From NCBI RefSeq assembly GCF_011046245.1, contig NZ_CP049241.1:620001-684000 (forward strand): a DNA stretch of 64,000 nt, in the 5' to 3' direction. This stretch comes from Allorhizobium pseudoryzae (lineage in GTDB: Bacteria > Pseudomonadota > Alphaproteobacteria > Rhizobiales > Rhizobiaceae). The notes beneath the pieces are model-generated. The model was given only the letters and a program-made list of their open reading frames with translations. It searched no databases and was not told the DNA's origin. Each line of letters starts with the position of its first letter. Position 1 is the first letter of the stretch. The position numbers and the translations under genes are program-made. Shown one piece after another: positions 34,066 to 43,620 of this stretch.

Positions 34066-34276
34066 GGGATACCTTCCTTCATGATGAACAAGACATAGAT
34101 GAAGCTAATATAGACAGATTGCTTGACTTGGAAAGGCACGCTTTTCCTGTCCGCCGTCCGGCATAGGGCCTGCCATTGGACTTATTGCCGAGACCGCGTT
34201 GATTTCCATCAAAACCGAATTCGCTTATGATATCAGGTGATGACGATGGCTGGCGCTGATCAGATGCGGAGGGGCG

Positions 34277-37200
34277 ATGCTGCCTGGCTGGATCATATTG
34301 CTTTCGGCGTGCGCCTACATTCTCCTTCTGTTTGCGGTCGCAAGCTACGGAGACCGCAGGAGCAAGCGCTTCGGCGTGCCGAAAGCCGGACGACCGGTCG
34401 TCTACGCCCTGTCGCTGGCCGTCTATTGCACCTCGTGGACCTATTTCGGCGGGGTCGGGCTCGCCTCGCAACACGGGCTGGAATTTCTCGGCATCTATAT
34501 CGGCCCGGTGCTGGCGTTTACGATCGGCATGCCGCTTCTGAGGCGCATCATCGAGCTCGCCAAGGCTGAGAAGCTCACCTCGCCGGCCGATTTCATCGCG
34601 GCCCGTTACGGCAAGAATTCGGCGGTCGCGCTGCTGGTCGCGATCATCTCGCTCGTCGGAGCCATTCCCTATATCGCGCTGCAGCTGAAGGCCGTCTCCG
34701 ATTCCGTCGCCGCCATGGTCGATCCGACCGCCTACGGGATTGGCAGCGGCAACCTCTATTTCCTGGACCTGGCGCTGATCGTGACGCTGATGATGGCCTG
34801 TTTCGCCGTCATCTTCGGCACGCGGCATACGGATGCGACCGAGCATCAGGACGGCCTGATCCTCGCCGTCGCAATGGAATCCGTGGTCAAGCTGCTCGCG
34901 CTTCTGACCGTCGGCCTTGCCGTGGTGTTCCTGATCTTCGATGGCCCGGTCGATCTGTGGACCAAGGCTTCGGACAACCTTCTCGTGGCATCCGCCATGA
35001 ACTACGAGACGCCGATCGCCCGCTGGCTGCTGCTGATCCTGCTCTCAGGCTTCGCCATCATCATGCTGCCGCGGCAGTTCCATGTGACGGTGGTGGAGAA
35101 CCGGACCCAGAGCGAGCAGCGCAAGGCGACCTGGCTCTTCCCGCTCTATCTCGTCGCCATCAACCTCTTCGTCCTGCCGATTGCGGTTGCCGGCCTGATC
35201 CTGTTCGGCGGCAGCGGCAATGCGGACCTCTACGTGCTGCAACTGCCGCTCGGCAACGCGCTGCCGGTGATTTCGCTGATCACCTTCATCGGCGGATTTT
35301 CCGCGGCGACCGCCATGGTCATCGTCGAGTCCGTGGCGCTGTCGATCATGGTGTCGAACGACATCTTCATGCCGATCTTCCTGCGCCGGAAACTCGCGAC
35401 CTCCGGCGGCCACCGGGCGGATTTCGCGCGCCACCTGCTGCGCATCCGCCGGGCGGCGATCGTCATCGTGCTGATGCTGGGGTATGGCTATTATCGTGCC
35501 GCCGACAGCGAAACGGGACTGGCCTCCATCGGTCTTCTGTCCTTTGCCGCCGTGGCACAGATTGCCCCGCCGCTTCTGGGGGGCCTGTTCTGGCGGCGCG
35601 CGAATGCCCGTGGCGCGATCGCCGGCATGGCGCTCGGCTTCATCGCCTGGGCCTATCTCCTGTTCCTGCCAAGCCTCGGGGGCACGAACAATTCGCAGCT
35701 GGCCGCCACCATTCTCGACTTTCTCATTCCCGGCACCGGCATCTTCTCGGGCGATCATGCTGATCCGCTCGTCAATGCGGTCCTTCTCAGCCTCATCATC
35801 AACAGCCTCGCCTTCGTGATCGGCTCGCTGTCGCGCAATCCGCGGCCGGTGGAGCGCATCCAGGCGGGCATCTTCGTCAAGCGGCACCTGCGCTCGCAAT
35901 TTGCCACCCGCGGCTGGAAGACCCGCGTCAGCGTCGGCGACATGAAGACGGCAATTGCCCGCTACCTCGGCGAGGAGCGGATGCGCCGCTCCTTTGCCAA
36001 TTACGAACGCAATGCCGGCCGCAAGCTGTCCGACGAGGAAGCCGCCGACATGGCGCTGATCCATTTCTCCGAACAGCTGCTCGGCAGTGCCATCGGCTCC
36101 TCCTCCGCGCGCCTCGTCCTGTCGCTGATCCTGCAGAAGGCCGAGGATGCCAGCTCCGATACCGCCTGGCTGCTCGACCAGGCAAGCGAAGCCCTGCAAT
36201 ACAATCAGGACATGCTGCAGACGGCGCTTTCCCAGATGGACCAGGGGGTAGCGGTGTTCGACAGCTCCGATCGGCTGGCCATCTGGAACCGCCGCTTCCG
36301 CAATCTCCTCGACCTGCCGGAGCAGGTTGGCCAGGTCGGTTATCCGTTGAGCGACATCGTTGGCATCCTGACCGATCGCGGCGATCTGGCCGAAGAGGAC
36401 GGCGAGGCGATGATCGCGCGGATCAAGACGCTCGACGCCCCGTTCTCTCTGGCACTGCGGGGCGGAGAGCGGATCATCGAAGTGCGCTCCAACACCATGC
36501 CGGACGAGGGTATCGTCGCCACCTTCACCGACATGACAGACCGCGTCGCGGCGGCACGCGCCCTGGAGCAGGCCAATGAAACGCTCGAGCAGCGCGTCGA
36601 GGAACGCACCGGCGAACTGATGCGGGTCAACCGTCAACTTGCCGAAGCGCGGGCGGCGGCAGACGAGGCCAATCTCGGCAAGACGCGGTTTTTCGCCGCC
36701 GCCGGCCACGACATTCTGCAGCCGTTGAATGCCGCGCGCCTCTACTCGTCGTCGCTGGTCGAGCGGCTCGGCGATTCGGACAATCGGCAGCTGGTGCGCA
36801 ACATCGATTCGGCGCTGGAATCGGTCGAAAGCATCCTGGGCGCCGTGCTCGACATCTCGCGGCTCGACACCGGCGCCATGAAGCCGCGCGTTACCTCCGT
36901 TCCCCTCGGCGACCTGCTGCAGCGGATCGAGACCGATTTTGCGCCGATCGCCCGGGAGAAGAACCTCAAATTCAAGGTCATGCCCACGACGCTTTCGGTG
37001 AAGACCGATCAGAACCTGTTGCGCCGCCTGGTGCAGAACCTCGTCTCCAACGCGATCAAATACACAATCAGCGGCAAGGTGCTGGTGGGTGCACGGCGGC
37101 GTGGTGGCGAGGTGGTGATCGACGTGGTGGATTCCGGCATCGGCATTCCATCGTCGAAGTTCAAGACGGTGTTCAAGGAGTTTGCGCGGCTGGACGAAGG

Positions 37201-37780
37201 CGCCCGCACCGCCTCCGGTCTCGGGCTGGGCCTTTCCATCGTCGATCGCATCTCGCGGGTGCTTTCCCATCCGGTCGAGCTTGCCTCCACGCCCGGCCGC
37301 GGCACGATCTTCCGGGTGCGCATGCCGCGGGATGCCGGCGCAGCCGGGACCAAGCCCGCAGAGCCGCTTGCCAAGGCGGTTCCGCAGCCTCTCTCCGGGC
37401 TTCGGGTGCTCTGCATCGACAACGAACCGCAGATCCTCGACGGCATGGCGCTGCTGCTGTCCGGCTGGGGCTGTTCCGTCGAACGGGCGGCTTCCGTCGC
37501 GGCGATTGATTCGCTGGCGGCTGGCAGCAAGCCCGCTCCCGATATTGTGATTGCCGATTATCATCTGGACGATGGCAATGGAATCGATGCCATACTGAGG
37601 CTGCGCGCCGCTCTCGGCGGCAGCATCCCCGGCCTGCTGATCACCGCCGACAGGAGCGCCGAAGTGCGTGCAGAGGCGGAAAAATATGGCCTTGGCGTGC
37701 AGCACAAGCCCGTGAAACCCGCCGCTTTGCGGGCTTACATCACGCAGACCGCCAATCTGAGACGGGCCGCGGCGGAATAA
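34277..37780 (+). CDS. Hybrid histidine kinase with Na+/solute symporter-like sensor domain
   Basis: The 1167-residue membrane protein begins with about 12 hydrophobic segments of the sodium/solute symporter family (residues 1-500), including WTYFGGVGLASQHGLEFLG. A PAS-like segment follows (AVFDSSDRLAIWNRRFRNLL), then a coiled linker, a HisKA box RFFAAAGHDILQPLNAAR (His about 811), an ATPase domain (NLVSNAIKYTI, DSGIGIP, GLGLGLSIV) and a C-terminal receiver with phospho-acceptor Asp in IVIADYHLDDG (about 1093). Such CbrA/NahK-like kinases couple a transporter-like sensor to gene control. No cognate regulator lies adjacent. Confidence 0.93.
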   Translation: MLPGWIILLSACAYILLLFAVASYGDRRSKRFGVPKAGRPVVYALSLAVYCTSWTYFGGVGLASQHGLEFLGIYIGPVLAFTIGMPLLRRIIELAKAEKLTSPADFIAARYGKNSAVALLVAIISLVGAIPYIALQLKAVSDSVAAMVDPTAYGIGSGNLYFLDLALIVTLMMACFAVIFGTRHTDATEHQDGLILAVAMESVVKLLALLTVGLAVVFLIFDGPVDLWTKASDNLLVASAMNYETPIARWLLLILLSGFAIIMLPRQFHVTVVENRTQSEQRKATWLFPLYLVAINLFVLPIAVAGLILFGGSGNADLYVLQLPLGNALPVISLITFIGGFSAATAMVIVESVALSIMVSNDIFMPIFLRRKLATSGGHRADFARHLLRIRRAAIVIVLMLGYGYYRAADSETGLASIGLLSFAAVAQIAPPLLGGLFWRRANARGAIAGMALGFIAWAYLLFLPSLGGTNNSQLAATILDFLIPGTGIFSGDHADPLVNAVLLSLIINSLAFVIGSLSRNPRPVERIQAGIFVKRHLRSQFATRGWKTRVSVGDMKTAIARYLGEERMRRSFANYERNAGRKLSDEEAADMALIHFSEQLLGSAIGSSSARLVLSLILQKAEDASSDTAWLLDQASEALQYNQDMLQTALSQMDQGVAVFDSSDRLAIWNRRFRNLLDLPEQVGQVGYPLSDIVGILTDRGDLAEEDGEAMIARIKTLDAPFSLALRGGERIIEVRSNTMPDEGIVATFTDMTDRVAAARALEQANETLEQRVEERTGELMRVNRQLAEARAAADEANLGKTRFFAAAGHDILQPLNAARLYSSSLVERLGDSDNRQLVRNIDSALESVESILGAVLDISRLDTGAMKPRVTSVPLGDLLQRIETDFAPIAREKNLKFKVMPTTLSVKTDQNLLRRLVQNLVSNAIKYTISGKVLVGARRRGGEVVIDVVDSGIGIPSSKFKTVFKEFARLDEGARTASGLGLGLSIVDRISRVLSHPVELASTPGRGTIFRVRMPRDAGAAGTKPAEPLAKAVPQPLSGLRVLCIDNEPQILDGMALLLSGWGCSVERAASVAAIDSLAAGSKPAPDIVIADYHLDDGNGIDAILRLRAALGGSIPGLLITADRSAEVRAEAEKYGLGVQHKPVKPAALRAYITQTANLRRAAAE

Positions 37781-37963
37781 CGCTTTTCCCCGTTCATCCG
37801 TCGTTCACGACAAGTTTCTGACAATGTCCGCGCTTTAACAGAGCCTGCGCTGCGGGAACCGCCCCGCTTAAGCCGCGTTGATGGCCAAGGAAAATCCTGC
37901 CCTGCGAGGCGAACGAACGGACCGGCATGATGCCCATCGGTCCGAACGATGGAGACGTGACCG

Positions 37964-39172
37964 ATGAAACGCTATGATCTGATTGATGGGATGCGGGGCT
38001 ATTTCCTCGTCTTCATGCTCATCAACCACCTGATCTTTGCAGGCGGTTATTGGCTGGTCCAGGTGAACCACAACCAGCTGGCTTTCGTGGAAGATGCGCA
38101 AGGTTTCGTGTTCCTGTCCGGTCTTCTGATCGGCATGGTCTATGTGCGCAAGATGGCGAAGGGCGGCTATGAGGCCGGCCGCAATGCCATCTATTCGCGC
38201 GCCTTCGAGCTCTATCGCTATGCGATGGGCATCGTGCTTTGCGTGCTCGCGGCGCAGATGGTGCTGCCGGGCGCCTATTACGTCTGGTACAACTGGCTGG
38301 GCTACACGACCTTCGACGACCCGCTGCGCCTTGCCGCGATCGCGAGCTTCGTCTTCCAGCCGACCTTCATGGATATCCTGCCGCAATACATCATCTACAT
38401 GCTGTTTGCGCCGATGCTGGTGAAGCTCGTCATCGACGGCAAGTGGGCGCATGTGATGGCCGGTTCGCTGATCCTCTGGATGGCCGGCCAGCTTGGCCTG
38501 CAGAAGCTGGTGACGGAGCCGATCAACCAGTTCTTCATGCGGCCCGACGACCAGGGCATTCGCGTCTCCTTCAACCTGCTCGGCTGGCAGATCGTCTTCT
38601 ATTCGGGCCTCGTGCTGGGTGCGATGACCTCGCTCAACCGCATCGAATGGGGCCGGATCTTTTCGCCGCAGAACACCTTCATCCCGACGATCAGCGCGCT
38701 GATCTGCGCCTTCTTCCTGCCGCTGCGCATCATGACCGCGCACGGCCTGATGCCGGCCGACCTGATCGGCAAGTTCGCAACCATGGAAATCCGCGCCGAT
38801 TTCGGCCCGGTCTACCTGATCAACTTCGTCGCCGCCGCAACGCTCATCACCTGGATGATCATTGCCGGCCCGAAGCACAAGGCGCTGTGGGTTCAGCGGA
38901 TCGCCAATGCCATCATCTGGGTTCTGTCCCTGAAGTTCCTCCAGCTGCTGGGTCGTCATTCGCTGTATGTCTATGTCTGGCACGTCGGCATCGTCTACGG
39001 CGTCTATTATCTCGACGGCCGCACGCCGGAACTGTCGGAACTCGCCAAGACGGCCATCGCCGTCTCCTGCATCGCCCTTCTTGCGATCCCGGCCCTGTGG
39101 CGCGAGCGGGACAAGTGGCTGACGGGTGGCACCGCCACACCGGTCAAGGTTGCGGCCTCCGGCAAACGGTGA
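37964..39172 (+). CDS. OpgC-family membrane acyltransferase-like protein
   Basis: This 402-residue protein, with about ten membrane segments, begins MKRYDLIDGMRGYFLVFMLINHLIF, the N-terminal signature of the OpgC/acyltransferase-3-like family. OpgC proteins transfer succinyl groups onto periplasmic glucans. GRHSLYVYVWHVGIVYG near the C-terminus is the second conserved region. In rhizobia these proteins modify cyclic or osmoregulated glucans. The family call is firm; the actual substrate is inferred. Confidence 0.85.
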   Translation: MKRYDLIDGMRGYFLVFMLINHLIFAGGYWLVQVNHNQLAFVEDAQGFVFLSGLLIGMVYVRKMAKGGYEAGRNAIYSRAFELYRYAMGIVLCVLAAQMVLPGAYYVWYNWLGYTTFDDPLRLAAIASFVFQPTFMDILPQYIIYMLFAPMLVKLVIDGKWAHVMAGSLILWMAGQLGLQKLVTEPINQFFMRPDDQGIRVSFNLLGWQIVFYSGLVLGAMTSLNRIEWGRIFSPQNTFIPTISALICAFFLPLRIMTAHGLMPADLIGKFATMEIRADFGPVYLINFVAAATLITWMIIAGPKHKALWVQRIANAIIWVLSLKFLQLLGRHSLYVYVWHVGIVYGVYYLDGRTPELSELAKTAIAVSCIALLAIPALWRERDKWLTGGTATPVKVAASGKR

Positions 39173-39248
39173 CCCTCGCCGATCCGCAACCATCCCTCAT
39201 CTTTGGAACGGCGCCTGCGGGCGCCGTTCGCGTGAGGAGCGCTCCCCT

Positions 39249-40388
39249 TCAGGTGGCGAGCACGCTTTCGCTCAGCATTGAAAACCGGACGACAAGCCCG
39301 TCCGGCGCATAATCGAGCTGGCTCGGCCCGCCCCCAAAGCTCGAGGCCATGCGCGTTACCAGTTCCGTCCCGAACCCCTGGCGACTTGGCGGTTCAACCG
39401 GCGGGCCGCCGCTCTCCTTCCAGACGAGTTCGATAATCTCGTCGTTTGCGTCTTCCCCGCTCGATGCCGCAGCATCAAGCCTGCGCCAGGACACCTGGAT
39501 GCGGCCCCCCTCCACCGACAGCGCGCCATATTTCAACGCATTGGTGCCAAGCTCATGGCAGATCAGGCTGAGCGAAATGATCGTCGATCCGTTGAGGTTG
39601 AGCTTCGGGCCATCGAAGGCAAGACGCTCCCCTTCGGCAAGCCCCAGCGGCTCGAGCGCGGCCAGGATCGCCTCCCGCATATCCGCCTTTCCCCCGTGCA
39701 GGGAGCCTCTCAGCAGATTGATCGAGTGACCCATGGCCTGGATCCGCTGGCGAAGCTGGCTGCCCAGCTGCTGCGGGGTTGCCGCATGACGCTGGGAGAG
39801 CGAAATCAGGCCGCTGGTGGTGGCCAGCAGGTTCTTCATCCGATGGTCCACCTCCTCGGACACCAGCTGCTGCAGCTGCAGGTTCTGCGCCAGCTCGTCG
39901 CGCACCTTCACCTGCGTGGAATAGGCCGCCAATAGCAGCTGCAGCAGGCCGAGATCGATGCCGATGACCAGGAAGAAGAAGGCAAGTGCGGTGATGGACT
40001 GCGGCGAGAGGTCGAAACTCCAGGCGGGCGCCAGGAACCAGTACCAGGCCACCGAAGCCGAAATCATCGAATTCATCAGCGCGGGCCGGATGCCGAAACA
40101 GAAGCCGGTCAGGATCACGGCCGGGAAGAAGGTGAGGTAGGGAAAGCCGGGGGGCAGATAATCATCGATGGCGAACCGCAGGGCAATCGCCACGGCCTCG
40201 ATGACCAGCGAGAGCACATAGGCGGTGATCTGCTCGCTGCGTGTCGGCATTTCATTGGTCGAACGGAACGCCGGCAGGCGCGCCAGCCACTGCACGAGAC
40301 GGTTATCCCGCTCCACACGGTGCGCAGCCCTCAAACGACGTTCCCCCGGTCGGCTCATGGAGCGCGCCGTCTCGCGGTGGTTCCGCAT
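39249..40388 (-). CDS. Membrane sensor histidine kinase, HWE/HisKA_2 type with DUF4118-like region
   Basis: This 379-residue protein has four hydrophobic segments at about 50-160 (YVLSLVIEAVAIALRFAIDD, FFPAVILTGFCFGIRPALMN, ITALAFFFLVIGIDLGLLQL), matching DUF4118. A kinase core follows: EEVDHRMKNLLATTSGLISLSQR is the phospho-acceptor box, SLICHELGTNALKYGAL the N-box, and WKESGGPPVEPPSRQGFGTEL the downstream block of HWE-family kinases. The target regulator is not nearby. It converges with the OpgC-like gene. Confidence 0.88.
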   Translation of the reverse strand: MRNHRETARSMSRPGERRLRAAHRVERDNRLVQWLARLPAFRSTNEMPTRSEQITAYVLSLVIEAVAIALRFAIDDYLPPGFPYLTFFPAVILTGFCFGIRPALMNSMISASVAWYWFLAPAWSFDLSPQSITALAFFFLVIGIDLGLLQLLLAAYSTQVKVRDELAQNLQLQQLVSEEVDHRMKNLLATTSGLISLSQRHAATPQQLGSQLRQRIQAMGHSINLLRGSLHGGKADMREAILAALEPLGLAEGERLAFDGPKLNLNGSTIISLSLICHELGTNALKYGALSVEGGRIQVSWRRLDAAASSGEDANDEIIELVWKESGGPPVEPPSRQGFGTELVTRMASSFGGGPSQLDYAPDGLVVRFSMLSESVLAT

Positions 40389-40658
40389 TGCAGACCTTTC
40401 CTTCCGCAGCTACAAACCATCTGCTTATCCGAAAATTGCAACCTTTGCAGCTTCTTATCCGCTGGACACGCCCTCTCTCCGTAACGAACAGGAGGCGCCG
40501 TGACCGGCGCGCCACCATGGGCTGGATGATCGACGACGCAGAGGAACGCGCCTTGGTCTCGTTGCCTGTTTTTGACAAGGCAGGCGTGCCGAAAACCGGA
40601 TTCCCCTTTTTGACCGGACGCTCTAGGGTCGCGGCAGTCCACTCTTGGAGACTGTCTC

Positions 40659-41027
40659 ATGTTGCGCGGTATCGCGGCCCTCCTGATGTTCCAGCTGATC
40701 GGCGAGAGCATCGTCTTTCTGACCAAGTTTCCTGTTCCGGGACCGGTGGTCGGGCTCGTTCTTCTGTTTGCCGTCCTGCAACTCGGCCGCCGCCTGGGGC
40801 GGGCGCCGTTCCCGCAGGTGGAAGGGGCTGCCAACACGCTGCTCTCCAATCTCGGCCTGTTCTTCGTCCCGGCCGGTGTCGGCGTGGTCTCGCTCTGGGG
40901 CGTCCTGCAAAGCGAGGCGGCACCGATCACCATCGTGCTCGTCGTCTCGGCCGCCGTCACGCTTGGCATCACGGTGTGGACCTTCATCGCCGCGCGGCGG
41001 TACTTCGACAAGAAATGGGGAGCGTGA
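40659..41027 (+). CDS. lrgA: CidA/LrgA family membrane protein
   Basis: This 122-residue holin-like protein has four membrane segments, with the family motif KFPVPGPVVGLVLLF and FFVPAGVGVVSLW. It pairs with the LrgB-type protein encoded next, with overlapping stop and start (TGATG). LrgA/LrgB homologues affect murein hydrolase activity or act as metabolite (pyruvate, glycolate) transporters. GGAG precedes the ATG. A longer frame running through this region in another phase is not coding. Confidence 0.88.
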   Translation: MLRGIAALLMFQLIGESIVFLTKFPVPGPVVGLVLLFAVLQLGRRLGRAPFPQVEGAANTLLSNLGLFFVPAGVGVVSLWGVLQSEAAPITIVLVVSAAVTLGITVWTFIAARRYFDKKWGA

Positions 41028-41749
41028 TGCGCAGTCCGGTCGATCTCTGGGTCTATCTCTCCACCTCGCCGCTGACCTGGCTGACGCTGACGGTCTGCAC
41101 CTGGATCGGTGCGGTGGAACTGTCGGTTCGCCTCAAGCGCAACCCGCTCGTCAATCCGGTGATGACCTCGATCATCGTGCTGTCGGTGGTGATGACCGTC
41201 TTCCATATTCCGTACGAAAAATTCTTCGCCGGTGCGCAATTCGTACACTTCCTGCTGGGGCCGGCGACGGTGGCGATCGCCATTCCGCTCTACCAGCAGT
41301 GGGACGAGGTGAAAAAGGTTCTGGCGCCGATCGGGTTGGCGCTCGTGGTCGGTTCGGTGGTGGCGGTCCTGTCGGTGATCGCGCTCGGCTGGCTGGTTGG
41401 CCTGCCCCGCGACGTGCTGATCTCCTTCCTGCCGAAATCGGCGACCGCGGGCGTTGCCATGGCCATCTCCTCCTCGCTCGGCGGCAACCCGTCGCTGACC
41501 GCGGTGCTGGTGATCCTGACCGGGATCATCGGGGCGCTGATTGTGACGCCGATGATGAACCGGATGGGCATTCGCGATTATGCCGCGCGCGGCTTTGCCG
41601 TGGGGCTCACCTCGCACGGCATCGGCACGGCACGTGCCTATGATGTCGATCCGACCGCCGGCCTGTTTGCCGGCATCGCCATGGCGCTGAATGCGATTGC
41701 CACCTCGATCATCGTGCCGCTCGCCGCACGGCTGCTCCTCGGTTCGTAA
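41027..41749 (+). CDS. lrgB: CidB/LrgB family membrane protein
   Basis: This protein of about 240 residues starts at ATG 41027, one base inside the lrgA stop. LrgB landmarks are present: FLLGPATVAIAIPLYQQW, LPKSATAGVAMAISSSLGG, and GLTSHGIGTARAYD near the C-terminus. It is an integral membrane partner of LrgA. Longer in-frame starts exist upstream, including GTG 41024, but overlap lrgA more heavily. Confidence 0.9.
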   Translation: MRSPVDLWVYLSTSPLTWLTLTVCTWIGAVELSVRLKRNPLVNPVMTSIIVLSVVMTVFHIPYEKFFAGAQFVHFLLGPATVAIAIPLYQQWDEVKKVLAPIGLALVVGSVVAVLSVIALGWLVGLPRDVLISFLPKSATAGVAMAISSSLGGNPSLTAVLVILTGIIGALIVTPMMNRMGIRDYAARGFAVGLTSHGIGTARAYDVDPTAGLFAGIAMALNAIATSIIVPLAARLLLGS

Positions 41750-41753
41750 GCGT

Positions 41754-42137
41754 TCACGCACGGGGTTTGCGGTTGCCGAGGAGCGGGCGCACCTCGGCAT
41801 CGAAGAGATGGTTGCACTGTTCCAGCATCTCCAGCATCGCTGCCTGATTGCGGCCGCGCGGACCCACGCAGGGCGGATAAGGGATTTTGTATTTCCCCGT
41901 CTCTCGCTGCGCCTTCGTCAGAAAACCGCGGCATCGCCGCGCGCGGCGGCAGACAGACACATCGCAGGTCTTCCAGTAACCGAGGACAGTGGCCGGAACC
42001 TGCATGATGATCTGGACGTGCCGGTCCTTCTCGTCCTGCGGCAGGCGGTCGAACTGACCCTGGCTCAGCCCGTTGATGTAGGGTACGTTTTCGTAGACCC
42101 AGAGATCGGCGTCACGCTCTACCTTGCTCGATGCCAT
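41754..42137 (-). CDS. Conserved hypothetical protein with Cys-rich segment
   Basis: This 127-residue protein starts at ATG 42137 (MASSKVERDADLWVYENV) with GGAGG seven to eleven bases upstream. It contains ATVLGYWKTCDVSVCRRARRCRGFL, a four-Cys/Arg-rich stretch, and a CVGPRGRNQAAMLEMLEQ segment. Proteins of this form occur in rhizobia without assigned function; a metal site is possible. The frame is open far upstream, but the upstream part has no coding character. It converges with lrgB, with a gap of only four bases. Confidence 0.75.
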   Translation of the reverse strand: MASSKVERDADLWVYENVPYINGLSQGQFDRLPQDEKDRHVQIIMQVPATVLGYWKTCDVSVCRRARRCRGFLTKAQRETGKYKIPYPPCVGPRGRNQAAMLEMLEQCNHLFDAEVRPLLGNRKPRA

Positions 42138-42708
42138 GTCATTGCCTCCGTCCCGGTTCGACCCTTTTCCGCATGCCGAAATTCCGCCAACGGCCACGCC
42201 GCCGCGGGTGCAAGGAGAAGCCACGCAAGGGCAGATGCCCGTGAGTGGAAACAGAAATGGCTCCGCCCTTGCGTGGCCTTCGGTGTCCTTTCGAGGCATC
42301 CCTGCCCCTACAGATGAACGCCTCGTCCCGCTGCACACCGGTTTCCCGATGCTTGCACGGCTTACCCGAACCGGACATGGCTGCCCGGGGAGGACTTGAT
42401 AGGCCAGGCATTCGCGCCCCCACGGCTTCCACCTCCTCATGCGCCCGCCGCACGTTACGACGACCCATGAGGCACCGGCCCCGCCTGCCCGCGACCGTCT
42501 CGCGAAACACTCCGGCAGCGGAGGCAAGACGATTATGGGCACGGGTTTTGCGAGCGGGGATGAGAAAGGCGCTAAGGGGCTGAAATTGTGAGGGGGAGGT
42601 GGGGATTTATCCCCGCACCACCAGACGCAATCAAAGCACACTTTTCGCAAAAAATTCTATTGAAAGATGTATTCAGTCCCTTAGACTGTCGAGGTTGGGG
42701 AATAAAAG
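42138..42708. other. Intergenic region with a 12-bp inverted repeat
   Basis: This stretch of about 570 bp has no gene I can support. CCACGCAAGGGC (42221-42232) and GCCCTTGCGTGG (42265-42276) form a perfect inverted repeat with a 32-nt loop. A second palindrome around 42600, GGGGA-TTTA-TCCCC, lies about 90 bp before tcmP. Composition becomes AT-richer just before tcmP, marking the accessory insert. Confidence 0.5.
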
Positions 42709-43620
42709 ATGAGCGACAAGCATTTCTTTGGCAGTTCCGAGACCGAACGTAAGCTTAACTGCTTACGAGCCTATCTATCCGCATATTCCACAGCACTGAA
42801 GGGGCAGAATTTTTGCCGCGTGTACATCGATGCTTTTGCAGGCACGGGAAGCAGGACAGAGACCAAGGCGATGCTCCCGTTTTTTGATCAGGATATGCAG
42901 GACGTACAGGAGGTGACCACGCCGGGATCAGCTCGTATCGCATTGGAAACGGATCCTCCTTTTCATTCTGTCGTCCTGATCGAGCAAGATCCAAAGAAGG
43001 TTGCCGCCTTGAAAAGTGTAGTTGATGAGTATCCCGGAAACCGGGCGCATGTCAGAGAAGGCGACGCAAACGAGATCGTCAAACGGATCTGCTCACGGTA
43101 CGATTGGCACCGCGAGAAAATGCGCGGCGTCATATTCCTTGATCCTTACGGTATGGAAGTGGCCTGGGAGACCGTCGAAGCGATCGCAAATACGCAGGCT
43201 CTGGACTGCTGGTATTTCTTCCCTCTATCTGGGTTATACCGCAACGCGCCCTTAGATCCGTTGAAGTTGGACCAGGTCAAGATAACATCTATAACTCGTG
43301 TCTTCGGAACGGATAGCTGGCGCCGCGATTGGTATGAAGAAAGAGGTCCCTCTGACGATCTATTTGGAAATCTGGCTGCCGGCGAGACAAGGGCTGCATC
43401 CGTAGACCGCATTGAGCAATGGGTTCACGACCGCCTGAAGACTGTCTTCAAGGGCACCGTTCTGAAACCCCTCAGACTTAGACACTCAAAGAGCAACGCG
43501 CCAATGGCTTCACTGTTTTTTGCGGTTGGCAACCCGAAGCCTGCCGCGGTGAAGGTTGCAAGTAAGATTGCGACTCATATACTCAATGTTGGCATTTCGT
43601 CCCAGGTGCGTTCCCGATAG
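42709..43620 (+). CDS. tcmP: Three-Cys-motif partner protein TcmP
   Basis: This 303-residue protein begins MSDKHFFGSSETERKLNCLRAYL. It has the Rossmann-like motif VYIDAFAGTGSR, then VVLIEQDPKKVAALK and GVIFLDPYGMEVAW, as in TcmP proteins, which resemble nucleotide- or SAM-dependent methyltransferases. TcmP genes occur beside a protein with a three-Cys motif, and exactly that gene is convergent here, overlapping by 46 bp at the 3' ends. The pair is mobile among bacteria; its function is not established. Confidence 0.88.
   Translation: MSDKHFFGSSETERKLNCLRAYLSAYSTALKGQNFCRVYIDAFAGTGSRTETKAMLPFFDQDMQDVQEVTTPGSARIALETDPPFHSVVLIEQDPKKVAALKSVVDEYPGNRAHVREGDANEIVKRICSRYDWHREKMRGVIFLDPYGMEVAWETVEAIANTQALDCWYFFPLSGLYRNAPLDPLKLDQVKITSITRVFGTDSWRRDWYEERGPSDDLFGNLAAGETRAASVDRIEQWVHDRLKTVFKGTVLKPLRLRHSKSNAPMASLFFAVGNPKPAAVKVASKIATHILNVGISSQVRSR

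Noticed and set aside
35045..37705. An 886-codon minus-strand frame
   Set aside because: It is antisense to the hybrid histidine kinase; composition is Arg/Gln/His-rich, typical of a shadow frame.
40241..41026. An N-terminal extension of lrgB
   Set aside because: The long frame upstream of ATG 41027 overlaps lrgA in another phase and is Arg/Pro/Gly-rich without domain signal.
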